Below are positions 52,961-64,000 of a DNA stretch of 64,000 nucleotides, in pieces; position 1 is the stretch's first letter, and every line of letters begins with the position of its first letter. The DNA is taken from positions 37,904,034 through 37,968,033 of the forward strand of contig CM034601.1 in NCBI GenBank assembly GCA_020091685.1, given 5' to 3'. This DNA is from Lutjanus erythropterus (taxonomy: Eukaryota; Chordata; Actinopteri; Lutjaniformes; Lutjanidae). The position numbers and the translations under genes are program-made. The notes beneath the pieces were generated by a model. The model was not told where the DNA came from, did not search any database, and saw only the letters and a program-made list of their open reading frames with translations.

Positions 52961-54660
52961 GGATCACCGAGTCTTTACGATCCATCTTCTGACAACCGTT
53001 AGTTCTCTTGGTATTTCAGGCTGGACCAAAGAGGTGGACTGACCAACAAACCAACTAATTTGGTTTGCTGCTAATTTGCTGCTAATTTGCTGCTAATTTG
53101 CCTAAAAAATAACACAGAATTTACTGAGGGTGGTAATGGACATGTGGGTCTGATGCTTGTCTGACTTGTCTGAGGTTTTCACATCATGATTCACTGGTTT
53201 GGAGAGTGGGACTTTGTGCACTGTAGGTATTCAGATCGACTAAGCTGCAAAGTATTATTAGAGCATAACAGATTCAGCCCAGTTGGAGAACAGTTAATTA
53301 CCCAGGGAGGAGCAATATTAGCTGCATGTGTAATGTATTCCTGGAATGATGCACTTTTAATTACAGAGCAGAAAATCTTTTATCTATTTGTGTTTAATGA
53401 TGAGAAATGAACCCACTTGACATCTTGTTCTCTTATTGGAGAGAGATTGCCTGTGTTCATCTAAAATTCAGTGTTATGCCGTGAGCTGTTTAGTCTTTTA
53501 GCTTGCATCAGTGTGTTTGTGGCCTCTTGGCTGCACACACCTGAAAGAGATGGCTGTACATATTGTCTGTATAACGTGATTTGCTCTTCTGCTTCCATTC
53601 ACACAGAGGTGTGCGCCATTCATTGCCTCAGTCATTCACAAAGCAGCTTCCCTCCTGCCTCTGCTTCACGTGTGGGACACATGAATGCAGATGCTGCCGT
53701 GCACACATGGGCAGATGCATAAATAGCCTCTGGAAGTTTTTCTGAATCAGTTTATGCTGCAGTGGAAACAGAAGTTCTAAATATGGCATCATGTGAGCTA
53801 AAAACAGCAACTAAAGCCAACCAACATCATTCACTCTTTGCCAAGTCAAGCATAAGCTCATGTTTAATTCAGAAAACTCTGATATTCATAACTCACACTT
53901 GCTGCGCCCGCGACACTGAACCCACTGCGGCACATAACAAGCACAGTTGCGGTAACACTATTCCACTGTCAATTTACATTACATCCTCGTTAGTAAGCAT
54001 GCAAATCAAATTAATCCTTCATCGCGTTGGGGACCTCTCTGGCACACTTTGAAATGAAGCCACTGCTGCAAGGTCTGATGGGAGGCGAGGAGTGATCATT
54101 AGAGCTGACTGTGGGGTAATGACGTCTTCTGCTGCCGTGGCCTAAGCGACAGCAGGCCTGACCATTACTTGCCATTCATGTCTTCTTGAATCGCTGGCTG
54201 TTGGTTCCTTCATTGACATTGCTCAGCCCACCATGAAGCACATCTCTTATTCATTCCACATGGACAGACAGCAAAGAGGAGGAGGACATCTCACGCTTCC
54301 TCTGGAACATGTGTCGGCCTCTTTAATGACACAGTAACGCATGCAGAGCCATGCATTAATGCAGACTCTGACAGCTGAAGGTTAGTTGGCTCCTTGGGCC
54401 TGGCTGTCCATTGACACATGAAAGAAGGGATGCTTAAGAATGGGGAAGGACAAAGAGGAGGAAAATCTCTCAGCTGGATGACATCCAGTGTGAGCAACAA
54501 ATCTGCCACCTCCTCTGCACAATAAAGTTGCTGGCGACAGTTATTTTAGTTGCTAATATTATTTTGTTGTCTTTTTATCTACCAGCACATCCCTTTTATT
54601 ACATGTACTAATATTATTTAATCTGCAAATAAGAACATATTTTGTTTGTTGATTACTTGA
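52961..54660. other. Non-coding; small tandem repeat and low-repeat islands
   Basis: No gene is supported. 53064-53101 is a perfect three-unit tandem repeat of TTTGCTGCTAA. The islands at 53160-53410 and 53730-54200 lack transposon features. The second has a POU octamer ATGCAAAT at 53999-54006 followed by TAATCC at 54012-54017. The first has TTAATTA at 53294 and TAATTA at 53358. Confidence 0.3.
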
Positions 54661-54800
54661 CATATAAAGATAATATGTGGTGTACCTCAAGGATCAGTTC
54701 TTGGACCACTTCTATTCACATGCTACACACTACGGTTATGGCAAATTGTGATTTCTTTACAGTTATACATCTAATAACCTATAAACTAATAACCCAGTGG
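54661..54800 (+). mobile_element. LINE reverse-transcriptase fragment
   Basis: 54679-54717 encodes GVPQGSVLGPLLF, the conserved RT motif of fish LINEs. The frame decays at once on both sides. From 54900 to 55140 another non-coding repeat-like stretch follows without a clear family. Confidence 0.5.
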
Positions 54801-55140
54801 TTCAGTAAGCTGGCCACACCTCACTACATTGTTTTGAGTGATGTGAAAATATGGTCTTTTTAAAGTTAACTTTGATAACAATGGAGTTGAAATTATTCTG
54901 GTCCTCTTTCTCTCTTACACTCAAATTTTTGGAACCATCTTCTAACACTGAATCTGTTTTGTGAGAAGGTGTTATTTTCTATCTTAGCACGGCTCAGATG
55001 GCACTGTTGTGCCCCTTTTCCGTACACATGAGCTGGCCTGGCTTGACTCGGTTTGATGACAGGGGTTTGCATTTCCATTACAACAGGGCCACCTGCTTGA
55101 AGGTGTGTCTTTTAACTGAGGACAAGCTCAGTGAAGCTTG

Positions 55141-58100
55141 AATGGAGCAGCTGTAAAGCTGTGAATAAACCATTTGTATGTCTCTTGGATAAACATGCTG
55201 TTTCCTTAAATCCTTCACAATAAAAGCCCCCTAGAAAATAACAAAACAAAAATATGAAATGGGGAAATAATGCCAATACCTGACAGTACAAACAACAACA
55301 CAGGAGAGAAACTACATTTCAAAGCACAGAGATTCTGTTTGAAGCTACAAAAGTACAGACAGACATTAAGAGACTTTTAGAAATGTCTTTCTCTCTGCTT
55401 GTTTTAGGGGGGAAAAAGAAGATTGTCACTGGGTGTCTGCGGTCTGTGAGACATCAGTGCAGCCCGCCCAGAGGCAGGTTGGGCTCGCTTTGGCCCCACT
55501 ACAGAGTAGGCCCATCTTGGGTATGGCTTTGCGCAGCTCAGCATGATAAAAGTGGAAATGGAAATGCAAATCAGGGCTGCTACTGTAACAACCACCCTGA
55601 CTTGGCACCAGTGAAAATGTCATGAAATTTGGAGCAGATATCCATGATGCCCAAAACTTGGTAATGCCCTGACTTTTCATCTAGCACCACCACAAGGTCA
55701 GATGTTTTATTTACCTTTTGAATATCTCAACATCTACTGGTGGGCCCAAACACAGGGGTGAGGTGATTTAAAGAAGACTTGAAACAGGCGAATGGAGTTG
55801 GAGAGGTGAGGAGAAATTGGCTGGCACAAAGGGCAGAGGGGTGATGGGGGATGGCAGAACCAGGCCAGGCTGGATGGACAGGTGAGGGTGAGTGGCACTG
55901 GCAGGCTGGACTTACCTTGGGTGTCAGCAGACAGACAAACCAGCGAGAGAAGCAGGCAAGCATGAAGGGAGGGACGAGGCACACAGGAAAGAAAGTTTGT
56001 GGCAGCCCAGGAATCAACAGAGAATAAATCACAAAAAACTAGAAACTAACTAAGACAGACTACCACTGTATCTGAGGAAACAATCTGGCTCTGGATGTGT
56101 GAAAAGCCAGGGCCGAGGTGCTGCATGGCTGATGAGCTGATAGGTGTCAGGTGTGTAGGCTGGTGACGAGCCGACTGCAGACAGGTGTGCAGGATGAGTA
56201 AAGCCGGGAGCCAGGAGAGCGAGGAGAGGAGACCACGCCCACCCAACACACACACAAGAGAAGATGGGAAACATAAGAAAACACTGGGACACGACTGTGG
56301 CTGGAACCGATAGACTTGAACAACATTTTGACATGTAACATCATGTAACATTTGTCAACCAAGAAGAAAGCAAGATTTATGCTGAGTTAAAAGAACTGTG
56401 CAAGATGATTAGACACACATTTCAATCAAAGTTGATCACTGAGCTTTCTTTATTAAGACTCACTTATGGCCCCTTTATGTACGACAATGGAAACATCTGT
56501 TTTATATGATATAACTGTCACTGCCCACATAGTTCCATGTGTTCTTCATACTTCATGTTTCTTGGCAGCTACTCCAAAGAAGTAGAGTCAAAAGTTAACT
56601 GATTTTATGGATGAGTAGTTTTGGTTATGTATGTATGTAGGAACACAGGGAAAAAATATCGGAAAGATCCCTAAAATAATCCCTAAAATGAATGAAAATT
56701 AAGAAATAAACTTTGAGGCTGTAATAATGTAACTTTTGAGAGAGGGGCAACAGTGGAGGCAGTGTTCTAGATAGCATAGCAGCAGCCATTAAATACATTG
56801 TAATGGAGAATCTTTTTCAGGCTAATTGATGTTGAAAGTCATTTTCAGCACATTCAGATATTTAAAACTTCACTGTTGTGTCCTGTGGTCTTGTCAGGCT
56901 TTAGCATTTGGCTACATTGCGACACTGCCCCCAAGATAACTGGTGGTACTGATCTGTTTTGTCCATGTCTGTAAGCTTTCAGAAAATGTGTAGAAATACA
57001 GACAAAATGGAGACAGAATACAGACAGAAGGCTCTGTCTGTATCTGTATGGGTATTCAATGTTTAGTATAAATGAGCCATCAGATGTTGCTTTTGACTGT
57101 GCCTTAAATTTTAGGGAAGATATGAAAATGAATTAGTCTGAGAATCTTTTTTTACAAGTATGTTTTGCTAATATAAGTAATTTATTTTTTCTTATCAGTC
57201 ATCTCTTTTTTGTGGATCTATAATAACTTTCTTTGCTCTCTGTCAAGATACAGCTGCTTTAATTCTGTTACATTCTTGTTCTTATGGTAACTTACAGTAA
57301 AGACTGTCATTACATGTGCTTCCCTCTCTGTGGAAGACAAATTGTGTTTTTAAGTTGGAAATTGTATATAAATAAAATTGTATTTAATTGGAGGACTGTA
57401 GCCTACTGCAATGATGCAGCTTTCACTTTATATAACTAGTCCTGGGAAGAAGAGGTTTGAAACTGTTGCACTTAATTTGGTCAGCAACGTGTTACACAAA
57501 AAAGGAAAATGACACGACAAAATGGAACAATCAAAACCACAGTTCTGAATCAAAACAACAATACTGCCCTATAAAGGAAAAGGGCAGTAACTTCTCAGAG
57601 TGCAGAAGTGAGAAAAATGACTTTATAGTTTTCTTGTTGTCGAGCCAAAATAGTTGCGGGCAGATAATTGGGTATGTGGCAGTTTTATAGCTTTATATTA
57701 GGTCATTGTTTCTACATATTAATGTTGACCTCTGATTTTACTAAAAAGTATTGGTTCAGTTCTAGTACAGTTGAGATGTTGACATATTTCTTGTTGATAT
57801 TCTACACATTAGATTACAGTAACAAATAAAACAAATTTCACAGAAGATATTTGTCCACATGACAAAGGATGTCCTTAATGTCACAAAAAAAAGAAAAAAG
57901 AAAATTAGAGCTCATTTTTCTGACAAAAATGAAGTTACTGCTGTTTTCCTGTGTAGGGCAGGATAGGCATCAACACATGTGTTTACAGGGCAGCTGGCAG
58001 ATTTTTGGCACATCATTTCGGATTTTGGTGAGCGAGCTGCATCTCCTTGTTTTCATGTGTAATTTTATATAAAAGAAAATTATTTCGATTTGACTTGGAT

Positions 58101-59480
58101 GTGCATGCAATGAAACACCACATACTATAATATGAAATCGCATTTTCCTGGTGGTATTTTGCAGCCATCAGTCTTTATGTAGTGAAGGTCCCTCTGTTGT
58201 TTGTTTGCTCTGTTGGGTCTTGTTGTAATGTCAGTGGTTTAAAACTTGAGCATGTCCCTGCCTCGAGTGAACCTCTAATGAAGCAAAGATCTATTTTTAC
58301 CTTTTCCCCTCAATTGCACTAACAGCCTTTCCAGTCATTTGTTTTGTGTTCTCTGTTTCTTCTCTTAATCCCTCATGTTCAGCCCTGTTGGTAGAAGAAA
58401 TCTGTGCTGCATGGGCCAGCGGATGACTTAGTTTGTCACTTTGCATCTTTGTCTTCACGCAGTACAGTGTGTACTGAAGTCTTTGCTCATTTCATCAATG
58501 TTTCATCCATGTTTTATTCTTGTAGCATACATAAATGAAGTGCTGAACACTGAGAACAAACTGATTCCACCATAATTTCATATTAAAATCTTGGTGTGGT
58601 GGATCAGGCAGTGGAAAAATAGATCCTGGATCTCACATTCACACACTGATGACACTATTTCACTTCCAATGAGTCTAACGCCTCACCAGGTGCAATCGGA
58701 GACTTCTAGGATGTTTCCAGCACGCTTGCTTTTAGTGAAGGTTACTGTGTTTCCACAGTGTGAAGCAGGTTGGAAAAGTCGGTGGGTGTCTACAGAGAGA
58801 GGTGAGAGATTCACAGTGGAGGTGTGATTCCACAGACTGCAGATTCTTCTTTTTTTTAAAGACAGGCCTATTCTGTTTGAGATGAATTACCATGTCTCCT
58901 TTTCTTACCCTGACCTCTATTTGTGCTGTACTGGTAACTCTGCATTAATCATCAGGTCAGTCTATGGACATGAACGTCTCTGCTTGCAACCAAAGCTTTT
59001 GTGAAGTCCTCAGACATTCCAACAGAGAGTACAGCAGCCATTACCTCAGTCTGAAATCTGTTGTTTCAGCTGGAGGAGGGTGGCAAATTTTAGGAGGAAT
59101 CACATAAATCAATAGATGTACTTTTTGTTGAATATACAAATTTGCTCCACAAGTATGGTGTGAGTCATGTTTCTTGACAGATTGTTATTTCAAAGTCATG
59201 GAGTCACTGAATATGTGGTTTTCACCGCAACATAAACCTATTGTGTTCTAATTCTATAATGAGATGCTGCCAGGAAGAGACACTTTTGATTTATGATAGA
59301 AACTACTTTAGGTCTTCAATTTAAGCCTGTACATGTTTTAACTTGTTTATACCCGTCAGCCCTTCGGGGGTTGTTCGCCTTAAATGTAACAGACTATTTT
59401 GATCACTTGGGATGAAATAAGGCAGGGGTGTCCAAATTTTTTTTTTCCCATGGAGAGTCATCAACCAAGATGTACAAGTG
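55141..59480. other. Non-coding, mostly unrecognised
   Basis: About 4.3 kb with no supportable gene. 55620-55740 is an inverted piece of the repeat at 52170-52960. Long antisense frames at 55727-56351 are proline-, serine- and leucine-rich and come from purine-rich DNA; no domain is seen. From 56360 to 59480 nothing stands out. Confidence 0.35.
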
Positions 59481-59482
59481 CG

Positions 59483-59726
59483 TAATCACCTGAAAAATAG
59501 AATTGTTGTGTTTTCGTTACTGTAGAATGAGCTCTTTATATTTACCGAGGGTGCAGGTCCACTGCCATAGAGGCTGCCATGTTGCAATGTCATGTTTAAG
59601 CCCAGATCAGACAAACCAAACACTGGCTCTAGATTCAGCCTTCTGCGGTTTTCTTGAGTTTCACAACTACCGTAGACTGTCCTGCATACTTGAAGAGTAC
59701 CAAGGACACACAGGTCCTTTAATGGT
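59483..59726. mobile_element. Fish MITE (AAAGGTCCAGTG type), copy 3
   Basis: Contains GTAATCACCTGAAAAATAGA, GTTGTGTTTTCGTTAC, GAATGAGCTCTTTATAT and GACAAACCAAACACTGGCTC. The left end is missing. Confidence 0.65.
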
Positions 59727-60009
59727 GGGCTGTGGGCCAAAAGCAAACAACTATTTTATTGTTAAGATGCAAAATGGTACAAGGATCCCAGGTTCCCTTT
59801 ATTGACTGACCTCCTGCATAAGGGTCACTCTGCCTGCCCTACTCATATTGTGTAAAAATGATTAATAATCATTTAATTAATACATATTTAAAGAGTATTT
59901 TACCTTCCAAAAAAGAAAACATTATGGTCAAACCTTATGGTGGACTAACGTTGGCTTGTGGGCCCAATTTCCTGGCCAAAAAAAAGAAAGAAAAAGTCAC
60001 ACACTCTAA

Positions 60010-60860
60010 TATTTCATTGGACTGCCTATAGCTTTGATTATAGCATGCATTCACCATGACATCGTTTCGATAAGCTTATGCAATGTCACAACAATTATTT
60101 CTGTCCAGAGTTGGATTAATTTTTCACCAAGATCTTCTATTGATGATGGGAGAGTCAGACCTCTGTGTAAAGTCTTCTTCAGCACATCCCAAAGATTCTC
60201 AGTGAGGTTAAAAATCACACATCATTTTATTTTCTGTGGGCAACAATGGCTTCTATATCCCAGTCTGGTGGACAATCCATGTGTGAAAATGATGTCTCAT
60301 GCTCCCTGAACCACTCTTTCACTATTTGAGCCTGGTGAATCCTGACATTGTCATCTTGGAATATGTCTGTGTCATCAGAGAAGAAAAAATCCATTGATGT
60401 AAAAACCTGATCATTCAGTATATCCAGGTAGTGAGTTGACCTCATTTTTTGGGAACATAATGTTTCTGAACCTCGACCTGAGCAACTGAAGCAACCCCAG
60501 ATCATAACACTGCCCCCACAGGCTTGTACAGTAGATACTAGGCATGATGGGAGCATCACTTCATCTGCCTCTCTTCTTACCCTGATGCCCCCATCACTCT
60601 GGAACAGGGTAAATCTGGACTCATCAGACCACATGACCTTTTTCCATTGCTTCAGAGTCCAATCTTTATGCTCCCCAGCAAACTGAAGCCTTTATTTCTG
60701 ACTATCTTCACTGATAAGTGGTTTTCTTAAGGCTACACAGCTGTTTGGTCCCAATCCCTTCAGTTCTGTTCACACTGTTGATTATTTATGATTTGATATT
60801 ACCAAACATTTAAGTGAGCTCTGATCACGATCATTCAAGATTTTTTTCCAACCACATTTC
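60010..60860 (-). mobile_element. Tc1-like transposase remnant
   Basis: The minus-strand frame 60634-60227 is a Tc1 DDE domain: [20 protein letters not shown] with the first Asp, [32 protein letters not shown] with the second Asp. The next conserved step (PDLNPIE) is broken; NLTENLWDVLKKTL continues in another frame at 60210-60160. The N-terminal DNA-binding part is absent and no inverted ends are seen. Confidence 0.85.
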
Positions 60861-61194
60861 TTCGTATTTATTTAGACCTATCTTTCATCTTGATTTGAGC
60901 CTAGAACCGGTCCAGAGGAGATACTCCTTCCTGCTGATCGCCACTTATTCCACTCAGCATACATTCATATAATACTATTTCAATCAGGAGAGACTAAGAG
61001 TAAAAGAGAAATGGTTTATTGGCACGTGCATGATATATGAAACATGAACAGTCTTTGGCGGTTAGACCCCATTGAGGTGAAACAATATGTATATATATAT
61101 AAATGGGGGTGATGAAGCTGTAGTGAAGAGAACCCCCCGGGGTCTAGACACTGGTGGTGGTGGTGATGAGGTGCAAAGCAGAGACTGGTGAGGT

Positions 61195-61440
61195 GAAGTG
61201 GCTCTGGACTCCTGCTGCCTTGACCTGAAGACTGGAGGAGAGGGCGTCAGGGAGGATCGAGGTGAACATCTTGTGGCTCCAGACTCCTGGACCTGAAGAC
61301 TGGAGGAGAGGGCATCGGGGAGGATCGAGGTGAACATCTTGTGGCTCCAGACTCCTGGACCTGAAGACTGGAGGAGAGGATGTCAGGGAGGATCGAGGTG
61401 AACATCTTGTGGCTACCTGGGTCCAATGACTGGAGGAGAG
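61195..61440 (-). repeat. 68-bp minisatellite
   Basis: About three and a half units. Each contains GACCTGAAGACTGGAGGAGA, then GGGAGGATCGAGGTGAACAT, then CTTGTGGCTCC. The unit length of 68 bp is not a multiple of three, so the overlapping frames it opens are not genes. An (AT)n tract lies at about 61089-61101. Confidence 0.8.
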
Positions 61441-61699
61441 AGGGGTGGAGGAGGGTCGCACGACTGACTGAATGACAACTGATGGAGCAAAGACAGAGGT
61501 GATTTAAAGATTTGGCAGCAGCAAATTGACTGGCTATCGCGACCGTGGCAAAATCTGATTGGATAGTTAAGACGAAGGTGAACGCCCACAAACAGCTGAT
61601 TAGAGGGAATAGGAGAGAGATGGAGTAAAGGAAAGTTATGAATGAAGGCAGCAAAATAGAAGGTCTTCCTGAATGAACTTACGCTGAGCTTCATTTCCA

Positions 61700-63400
61700 C
61701 CATTGCATTAACCCATTCTTTCAGTTCTGGACCCTTAGTTCCCTTTCAGTGTCTTAATATAACTCAACAGACAGTTATTATATCCACAATAACAGAAATA
61801 TAGAATAATTTGGGACTGGTCCCCCAGTGAACACAACTTTCGACTTAAAGGGATTTCTGAACCAAACCAACTACTTAAACTTTTTAATATTCTAATTCAG
61901 AATGGTTTGACCAAAACACATTCACATATACGGTGGAGGAAAGTTCTTATTTCAGTTTTACATTTCCAACACATATTATTGTTTAACAGCTTCATCCTGC
62001 AGAGTCTTACCTGTGTGTGATAATATCTATGCTGTACCTTATATTGTGTCCTCACTTCTGTCACTTATTTGCTACATCCTGACACAGTTTTAGACCATTT
62101 AGCACCTTCAGTTTCTTGCCAGATCAGTTTCACATTAACAGACATGAGTCAAACTTAAGAATAATATTTTATTTGTCATTATGAATTTATAGTTTCAATT
62201 TTCTTTTTCAAATGAATTTTTGTCCTGGAACTGTAAGCTGACTTTACTCTTCATTATCTGATTAAATATCAAAACAGGAGGCCACTGTGATTCTAAATGC
62301 ATGTTCACATTTAAAAAATGGATGCCCTAAACAATGCTGCTTTTAAAGCCCTGAACAAGCTGACATTTTGAAGCTTCACATCCACTGCCGGCTATTTTTC
62401 AACCTAAATTTACCCAGCATGTTGCACAAAAGTTTGTCCTCTGTGAGTTTGAGAGGCAAAGTGCAAATGGAAATTCCAGTGCTCTCTAGAATGGCTCCCC
62501 GTTTCCTGTCTACGCCCCAGTGTTTCCTGCCTGCTGCATGACTAGGTGTGTTGACTTTGAGATTGGGAGCGTCTGACTTTGGGGTTCGTATTTGTCCGAC
62601 TGTGGGAAAAGGGTGTTGGTTTCTCCGGGTCATCCCCATCCAAACGTTAATTCTGCACTCTGAGCTTCCTCTGGCTCCTATGTAATCTTCCTCTCTTCAA
62701 GCTGATAGAGGGATCTGTTGGAAATGTAGCTTAATTAAAGGCCTCAACATCTCAAGTCTTCTTTTGTCACAAATGCAGCAGTATATACTTACTCTTTGTG
62801 TTTGTGCAGCCCTGTCATAGAAAAGTCCATTAGTGCTATTAGCTGCCATGTTAGGTAACTGTGCCCTTTCTAATGAACGTCAGCACACAGAGAGCCTTCA
62901 GCCGTGGGCTTCCTCACTTCCTGTCAAGGTAAATTTTATGTGTTTTTCTCGCTGCATCCACAGGACAGATGGAGCCCCGTGTCATGTCTGTGATGTGTCA
63001 GTGCGTCTGTAAACCACTCTGGAGACTGCGAGATTACTTTACAAAGTGAGCCTCACAGAGGCCTGCCTGACTGCACCTGAACAATACAGCAGTTCATTCA
63101 TGGACTAACTCCAGCCTGCTCCCACTGAGATAAAAATCAAGGCTTTGTAAGCCTCTGCAAAGACGAGGAGAGCAGGATAAATGGTATCCAGTTCTCAAAA
63201 CTGCTGTGTATTTTAGAATTAAAGAGCCTGTGCATAAATGTAATACTTTTGACACGACTCCTCCATCGTTGTGTATTTTCACTGTGATGGGGCAGAACAA
63301 ATGTAAAAGTCTTCGTAAGAAGTGAATAAGGAACATCTGTCGATCACTCTGAATCGTGGACGTTATAGCAGAGCTTTAGATCTGTGCCTGAACCCAACGG
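61700..63400. other. Non-coding, nothing recognised
   Basis: No gene, transposon or tandem repeat can be supported. 62390-62670 and 62700-62940 have few repeat signs and could hold conserved sequence. Confidence 0.3.
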
Positions 63401-63408
63401 GTCAGGTC

Positions 63409-63812
63409 GGGCCTTATTTCTCTTATTTCACAGGCTCAAGATGGCTTTGGGCTGTACTATACTTATTCATTTATTTACATTTTTCTACACAATTTAGTCT
63501 TTGCCAATTCAAATTCCCTGCCTGTATTGTCCCTGTCACTGAAAACTCCTACTGTTTGGTGTATAGAGGGAAGCTTGTTAAGAAAAATGTCGGGCTGTAA
63601 TTGGGTTCAGGATAGAGCCTGAGATCTGTGATCAAACCCGATGGGACCTGACGAGACCTAACAGGTTTGGGTCGGATCAGGCCTTATTTCTCATATATTT
63701 CATGGGCTTATGTTGGGTTCAGGCTGTACCATATTTATTTATTTTAATTTTTCTACACAATTTAGTCTTTGCCAATTCCAGTTCCCTGCATGTATTGACC
63801 ATGTCACCAAAA
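63409..63812. repeat. Two-copy tandem repeat, period about 278 bp
   Basis: Core blocks recur at an offset of about 270-278 bp: CAGGTCGGGCCTTATTTCTC near 63402 and GATCAGGCCTTATTTCTCAT near 63676; TTCTACACAATTTAGTCTTT near 63483 and 63761; CCCTG.CTGTATTG-type sequence in both. A third partial copy may continue beyond the analysed part. Confidence 0.65.
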
Positions 63813-64000
63813 CCTTGAAACTGAGGGTTGGGTTTGAGTCAGTTTCAGCTTGGTTTCTGACAGAAATTTGACAGTATTGCCCACTTTTGCAAAGTGACCA
63901 GGGAACCTGAGGTCACTCAATAAACATTGATAATATTTAGCAGATAAAACCTTAAAAGACACATAAGTCTTCTTCATTTCCACATTATAGGGATAGTTCA

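Noticed and set aside
55727..56351. Group of Pro/Ser/Leu-rich antisense frames as a possible LTR or secreted protein
   Set aside because: No paired LTRs, no polymerase or protease motif, and several frames are open at once because of purine-rich DNA.
61062..61703. Four overlapping minus-strand frames of 91-135 codons
   Set aside because: They are created by the 68-bp minisatellite, whose units shift frame.

Overview
The window looks like nuclear DNA of a teleost fish, probably a percomorph. The evidence is the intron-exon structure with GT/AG splice sites, finTRIM-type TRIM genes, the high AT content of introns, and dense fish-type DNA transposon debris (hAT, Tc1, Crypton, short MITEs, LINE fragments). 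There is nothing prokaryotic, no CRISPR array and no recognisable tRNA or rRNA.

Layout: (1) 1-5840, plus strand: the last five exons of a plasma-membrane sodium/calcium exchanger of the SLC8 (NCX) family, closest to slc8a2; the 5' part lies outside the window. (2) 6419-8095: a degraded LINE on the minus strand. (3) 9788-18677, minus strand: a seven-exon TRIM gene (RING, two B-boxes, coiled coil, PRY-SPRY), here TRIM-A. (4) 18678-26144: intergenic DNA with MITEs and the divergent promoters. (5) 26145-31538, plus strand: a paralogous seven-exon TRIM gene, TRIM-B, head to head with TRIM-A. (6) 31539-38183: repeats and the probable ruvbl2 promoter and first exon. (7) 38184-43140, plus strand: ruvbl2, a complete AAA+ ATPase of 459 residues in 12 coding exons. 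(8) 43141-64000: about 21 kb with no supportable gene, made of transposon remnants, tandem repeats and a few low-repeat islands that could be conserved regulatory DNA.

The genes do not form one pathway. SLC8 exchangers move calcium out of cells. The TRIM pair are probable E3 ubiquitin ligases of the fish-expanded, often interferon-related group. RUVBL2 works in INO80, TIP60, SRCAP and R2TP complexes. In human, SLC8A2 and RUVBL2 both lie on 19q13.3, so the outer genes look like old synteny with a TRIM pair between them.

The strongest candidate for new biology is the exchanger. Its exons splice in frame from just after TM5 directly to the exon before TM6, and the 1.4 kb intron between them holds no Calx-beta exon. 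The usual regulatory loop of about 500 residues therefore seems reduced to about 95 residues. The same gene has a Gly-to-Val change in its alpha-2 repeat. Other points of note are an antisense Crypton recombinase relic inside ruvbl2, a five-copy satellite in TRIM-A intron 1, a hAT MITE with a perfect 8-bp target duplication, and a 2.4 kb inverted-repeat structure with a central hairpin.
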